Part shown: positions 61,214 to 64,000 of the stretch, one piece after another | How positions within the stretch are numbered: position 1 is the stretch's first letter | Layout: each line of letters opens with the position of its first letter | Assembly: GCA_045657625.1 (NCBI GenBank) | Contig: JAZOTM010000023.1 | Span: forward strand, 31,370-95,369 | From: JAZOTM01 sp045657625 | GTDB lineage: Bacteria > Bacillota > Clostridia > Lachnospirales > Lachnospiraceae | Reading direction: 5' to 3' | Length of the DNA stretch: 64,000 nucleotides | The notes under the pieces: model-generated | Databases searched by the model: none | The model's input: the letters and a program-made list of their open reading frames with translations, nothing else | What the model was told of the DNA's origin: nothing | Position numbers and translations under genes: made by a program

Positions 61214-62449
61214 ATGAAGATACTTGTGACCGGAGCTGCCGGATTTGTGGGAAGAAATCTAGTAGAAAATCTAAAGAATATTCGTGATGGAAAAAATAGA
61301 ACAAGACCAAATCTTGTGATAGAAGAAATATTTGAATACGACCTGAATTCCACAGAAGAGGAATTGGAAAAATACTGTAAAGAGGCGGATTTTGTTTTCA
61401 ATCTCGCTGGTGTAAATCGCCCAGAAAATCCGGAAGATTTTCAAAAAGGTAATTTCGGCTTTGCATCTACACTTTTAGATACCTTAAAAAAATATCAGAA
61501 TACCGCACCGGTCATGCTTTCTAGTAGTATTCAAGCTACATTAGCAGGACGTTTTGGCACTTCTGAATATGGACTTAGTAAAAAAGCAGGGGAAGATTTA
61601 TTCTTTCAATACGGAGAAGAAACCGGGGCAAAGGTGTTGGTGTATCGCTTTCCGAACTTAGTAGGGAAATGGGTAAAACCAAATTATAATTCGGCAGTGG
61701 GAACTTTTTGCAATAATATTGCAAACGATTTACCAATCACAGTAAATGACCCTTCGGTAGAATTAGAGATGCTTTTTATTGACGACTTGGTAGAGGAAAT
61801 GTTTGATGCATTGGAAGGAAAAGAGCATCATTGCGAATATCCGGAGAGCGAGTCTGTCATTGACGGTGTGAGATATGATGGTGTGACACCTCGTTGGTAT
61901 GCCGATGGTAGATATTGCGGAGCACCTATAACCCATAAGGCTACGCTGGGATATATCGTAGAATGCTTAGAGCGTTTCCATGAGCAACCCCAAACACTCA
62001 TCATGCCGGAAATTCCGAATGGTTCTTTTGAAAAGAAACTGTACTCTATGTATTTAAGTTACTTACCTAAGGAAAAAGTGGCCTTTGATTTAAAAATGAA
62101 TGTAGATGAGCGAGGCTCTTTTACAGAGTTATTGAAAACGGCGAATAATGGACAGTTTTCCGTAAATATCAGCAAACCCGGAATTACAAAGGGACAACAT
62201 TGGCATAACAGTAAGTGGGAGTTCTTCATAGTTGTTTCCGGCCACGGACTGATTCAAGAGCGTAAAATTGGTACAGATGAAGTGATTGAGTTCGAGGTAA
62301 GTGGCGACAAAATACAGGCAGTTCATATGCTTCCTGGTTCTACTCATAATATTATCAATCTTTCCGAGACGGAGAATTTGGTGACAGTTATGTGGGCAAA
62401 TGAGATGTTTGATGCGGAGAGACCGGATACGTTTTTTGAAACTGTGTAA
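61214..62449 (+). CDS. capF: Bifunctional reductase with cupin domain (CapF/FnlB)
   Basis: 411 residues. The SDR half (about 1-280) has ILVTGAAGFVGRNLV, NLAGVNRPENPEDF and SEYGLSKKAGEDLFF with the Tyr-x-x-x-Lys pair; the cupin half (about 290-411) has ITKGQHWHNSKWEFF (metal His residues) and MLPGSTHNIIN. CapF-type enzymes reduce the 4-keto intermediate of UDP-L-FucNAc with NADPH. GTG 61208 is in frame two codons earlier; ATG 61214 is the usual start. It is the last capsule gene; repeat R1 begins two bases after its stop. Confidence 0.94.
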   Translation: MKILVTGAAGFVGRNLVENLKNIRDGKNRTRPNLVIEEIFEYDLNSTEEELEKYCKEADFVFNLAGVNRPENPEDFQKGNFGFASTLLDTLKKYQNTAPVMLSSSIQATLAGRFGTSEYGLSKKAGEDLFFQYGEETGAKVLVYRFPNLVGKWVKPNYNSAVGTFCNNIANDLPITVNDPSVELEMLFIDDLVEEMFDALEGKEHHCEYPESESVIDGVRYDGVTPRWYADGRYCGAPITHKATLGYIVECLERFHEQPQTLIMPEIPNGSFEKKLYSMYLSYLPKEKVAFDLKMNVDERGSFTELLKTANNGQFSVNISKPGITKGQHWHNSKWEFFIVVSGHGLIQERKIGTDEVIEFEVSGDKIQAVHMLPGSTHNIINLSETENLVTVMWANEMFDAERPDTFFETV

Positions 62450-62451
62450 AG

Positions 62452-62479
62452 TGTTTTTTGCAAGCCTAAATTGGCGAAA
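62452..62479. repeat. Repeat R1, copy 2
   Basis: TGTTTTTTGCAAGCCTAAA then TTGGCGAAA, 28 bases, directly after the capF stop and before the IS3-like end. It matches copy 3 (63861-63888) at all but one position, and copy 1 (53745) in the first 24 bases with one to two changes. Confidence 0.8.
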
Positions 62480-62516
62480 GGGGGGTGCGGACGAAAACTT
62501 GGACCGTCTCACCCCG

Positions 62517-62816
62517 TTATTCTTCATCACGGTATTCTTTATAAGCCTTTAGTAAACCTTTTTTATCCAAAAAATCATAGGTCGCTAGAAGCTCATCCCT
62601 CAGAACAGCCTGAGCTGATCTGAGATGCTTAAGCTCATCTGCTTCAAATTCAAAGGTCCTATCTGGACGCATAAAATCTGCAACAAATTCATCAGTACTC
62701 ACTTCGTCCGAAAAAGGGTTTTCTAAATCCATGAGTCTATTCATTTCTTTGAATGTTTCTGATTTCTCAAACCAGTTCTCTTTATTTTGTTCCAATGATT
62801 TAATTCTCCAAATCAT
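62517..62816 (-). CDS. Small acidic ORF coupled to the IS3 transposase remnant
   Basis: 99 residues, rich in Glu, Asp and Lys, predicted helical (DELKHLRSAQAVLRDELLATYDFLDKKGLLKAY). Its ATG overlaps the transposase stop as ATGA, so it would be translated only by coupling. It lies inside the element, between the transposase and the terminus. IS3-family elements normally have just orfA and orfB, so this extra frame is unusual. I do not recognise it; it may be a passenger or accessory protein, or a truncated host gene captured by the element. Confidence 0.5.
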   Translation of the reverse strand: MIWRIKSLEQNKENWFEKSETFKEMNRLMDLENPFSDEVSTDEFVADFMRPDRTFEFEADELKHLRSAQAVLRDELLATYDFLDKKGLLKAYKEYRDEE

Positions 62817-63040
62817 GCAGCTATTATACCCAGACTCATTCTGTACTGAATAGGGCTAAGTCCACCAAGTGAAATCTTGATTCTTTTTTCAGCATACCAA
62901 TGAATATACTCATCGAGAATTTTTATGAATTGGTCTATCGATACACCGTCCCAGCATTTGCCATAAAACATTTCATTTATATTAATCGTCCGAAAAAACC
63001 TTCGCACGCTGAATTATCGTAAGCGCTTAATATTCCCCCG
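62813..63040 (-). pseudogene. 3' end of an IS3-family transposase (orfB)
   Basis: The minus-strand frame NEMFYGKCWDGVSIDQF then LDEYIHWYAEKRIKISLGGLSPIQYRMSLGI is the standard C-terminus of rve-type IS150 transposases, including the W-Y-N/A-x-x-R-I-K-x-x-L-G-G-x-S-P-x-x-Y-R signature. Just upstream, AYDNSACEGFFGRL is in another frame and is followed by a stop, so a short insertion has shifted the gene. The DDE residues Asp-Asp are lost; only the final acidic region is present. Non-functional. Confidence 0.85.
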
Positions 63041-63120
63041 TAGAGTAAGAATAAAGGCATCTGTATGTGCTAATTTAAATTTAGGTCACTGATAAAAGTC
63101 TAAAAAGTGCTCCTCTTTTC

Positions 63121-63139
63121 ATCGTAAATACGATATAAT
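63121..63139 (+). promoter_or_regulatory. Palindrome overlapping a -10 box
   Basis: ATCGTAAATACGAT (63121-63134) is a perfect 14-base palindrome that runs into TATAAT (63134-63139), about 28 bases before the ATPase start. It looks like a promoter with an overlapping operator. The -35 is not clear. Confidence 0.45.
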
Positions 63140-63166
63140 AAAAAACGTTGGAAAGAGGTGTAAATA

Positions 63167-63961
63167 ATGGTAAGTATTATAACAAAATCAGATACTTTTA
63201 GACCATATGACAATACGTATTTTAACATGATAGTTTTAGGTCATGATAATTGGAATGATTATGGTTATTGCACAAATTACATGATGTTTTATTGTGATGA
63301 GAATGGTGTTTCCCATGATATTGGTTATGTAAAGATTTACTGTAAACAGTTAGATGAGGAAATTCAACGGACAGACTCTGAAGTCGATATAGTTGATTAT
63401 CTGAACAATGATTCCCAAATAGAATATTTAGCAAATGGTTTTTGCTCATTGGGACAGGATTTAAAATACTATCACAATTTAATTGAGTTTTTTCCACACG
63501 AATATAAAGATATTTTAAAACGATTACGTGATATTGCTGTAGATAAAAAGTTAAGTGAGGAATTTTTTGATTATAAGGGTGTAAAAAAATCTTTATTTAG
63601 AAATGGAAGTGCCTTAAAAGCGTTCAATGAGGTTTCTGAAGTTATTGATGGAGATATAAAAAGTCATGATATGTCATTTGGATATGTATATGCTCCTCCA
63701 TATTCGAATATAACAACAGATATAAAATTTGATTTTTCTAAAAAAAGTGATTGTTTTCCATATAGAGTAAACTCTGTGGTTGGGAAAAATGGAACTGGGA
63801 AGACACTGCTTTTGACAAATTTGGCAGAGGCTATAAGTGGAAGTACAGATAATTTTAAACTGTTTTTTGCAAGCCTAAAATGGCGAAAATTGCAAACCAT
63901 TTTTGGAGAATGTTGCATCTCCAAAATGGCGAAAGTTGCAACGGCTCTACCAGCGGCATAA
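63167..63961 (+). pseudogene. AAA-family ATPase truncated by repeat R1
   Basis: About 231 native codons. The N-terminal 200 residues (MVSIITKSD, LGHDNWNDYGY, GYVKIYCKQ) precede DIKFDFSKKSD and VNSVVGKNGTGKTLLLTNLAEAIS, a Walker A (GKNGTGKT, about 207-214) of the SMC-like ATPases common in defence and overcoming-defence islands. At base 63861 the coding sequence runs into repeat R1, and the last 32 codons translate the repeat and its hairpins. Signature, Walker B and the rest are missing within the window. AAAGAGG lies before the ATG. Probably inactivated by insertion. Confidence 0.72.
63861..63961. repeat. Repeat R1, copy 3, with structured tail
   Basis: TGTTTTTTGCAAGCCTAAAA then TGGCGAAA, followed by AAAATGGCGAAA(A/G)TTGCAA repeated at 63877-63895 and 63923-63941 (18 of 19 bases equal). 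Between them CCATTTTTGGAGA (63897-63909) pairs with TCTCCAAAATGG (63918-63929). A further small hairpin AGCGG-CATAA-CCGCT follows. It interrupts the ATPase gene and probably continues beyond the window. Confidence 0.75.
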
Positions 63962-64000
63962 CCGCTAGTAGCATTCCATTGCAGACATTATTTTAGATTT

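Larger units (their letters stand above)
62481..63040 (-). mobile_element. IS3-family (IS150-type) remnant
   Basis: A terminus-like sequence TGCGGACGAAAACTTGGAC (62486-62504) resembles IS150-group ends. On the minus strand there follow a small ORF and the 3' end of a transposase. The left part of the transposase and the other inverted repeat are missing beyond about 63040, so the element is truncated and cannot move on its own. Confidence 0.7.

Overview
The window looks like part of the chromosome of a low-GC Gram-positive gut anaerobe, most probably Lachnospiraceae. This is inferred from gene content (GH53 galactanase with a ricin-type tail, DUF2142 and GtrII-like membrane enzymes, Wzx/EpsG capsule genes, an IS200/IS605 element), strong AGGAGG-type ribosome sites and AT-rich codon use. 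It is not proven by a marker gene. Nearly everything is on the plus strand and most of it makes, exports or decorates surface glycan.

Region 1 (1-19.4 kb) reads as one long operon. It holds an ABC-2 exporter (permease end plus Wzt/TagH-type ATPase with a C-terminal glycan-binding-like domain), a GtrII-like membrane glucosyltransferase, five DUF2142 membrane proteins, two large multidomain GT2 glycosyltransferases and a methyltransferase joined to a kinase-like domain. It ends in two strong hairpins. Region 2 (19.4-34.5 kb) is a patchwork of accessory genes: a flavin-type oxidoreductase, a MazEF-like toxin-antitoxin pair, an intact IS200/IS605 element sitting in a gene remnant, superoxide dismutase, a DUF4143 ATPase and the tail of a second one, a secreted galactanase, an AAA-ATPase/TOPRIM pair whose TOPRIM gene has an in-frame stop, a frameshifted orphan RelB/DinJ antitoxin, and two DUF6077-like membrane protein pairs.

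Region 3 (34.5-62.5 kb) is a Wzx/Wzy-type capsule locus. Conserved early genes are a membrane 4,6-dehydratase, a Wzz-like protein, a PLP aminotransferase, the initiating phosphoglycosyl transferase and an ATP-grasp/HAD fusion. Then comes a visibly more AT-rich serotype core (about 41-58.9 kb): two GT4 enzymes, EpsG-type polymerase, WbsX, acetyltransferase, DUF616 enzyme, Maf/MptE-like protein, Wzx flippase, and a cytidylyltransferase-aldolase-phosphatase trio that may make a CMP-activated ulosonic acid. WcbI, UDP-glucose dehydrogenase, UDP-glucuronate epimerase and an unknown HEXXH protein follow. The three-gene UDP-L-FucNAc pathway (CapE, CapG, CapF) closes the locus in the richer base composition. 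The core contains relics: a micro-fragment of ugd, a frameshifted HEPN-like gene, and decayed copies of capE and ugd carrying two tiny insertions with target-site duplications.

Region 4 (62.45-64 kb) holds a repeat also found in the ugd relic, an IS3-family remnant on the minus strand with an extra coupled ORF, and an AAA ATPase gene cut off by a third copy of that repeat. No rRNA, tRNA or CRISPR array was seen. All calls are from reading the sequence; no searches or structure predictions were run.
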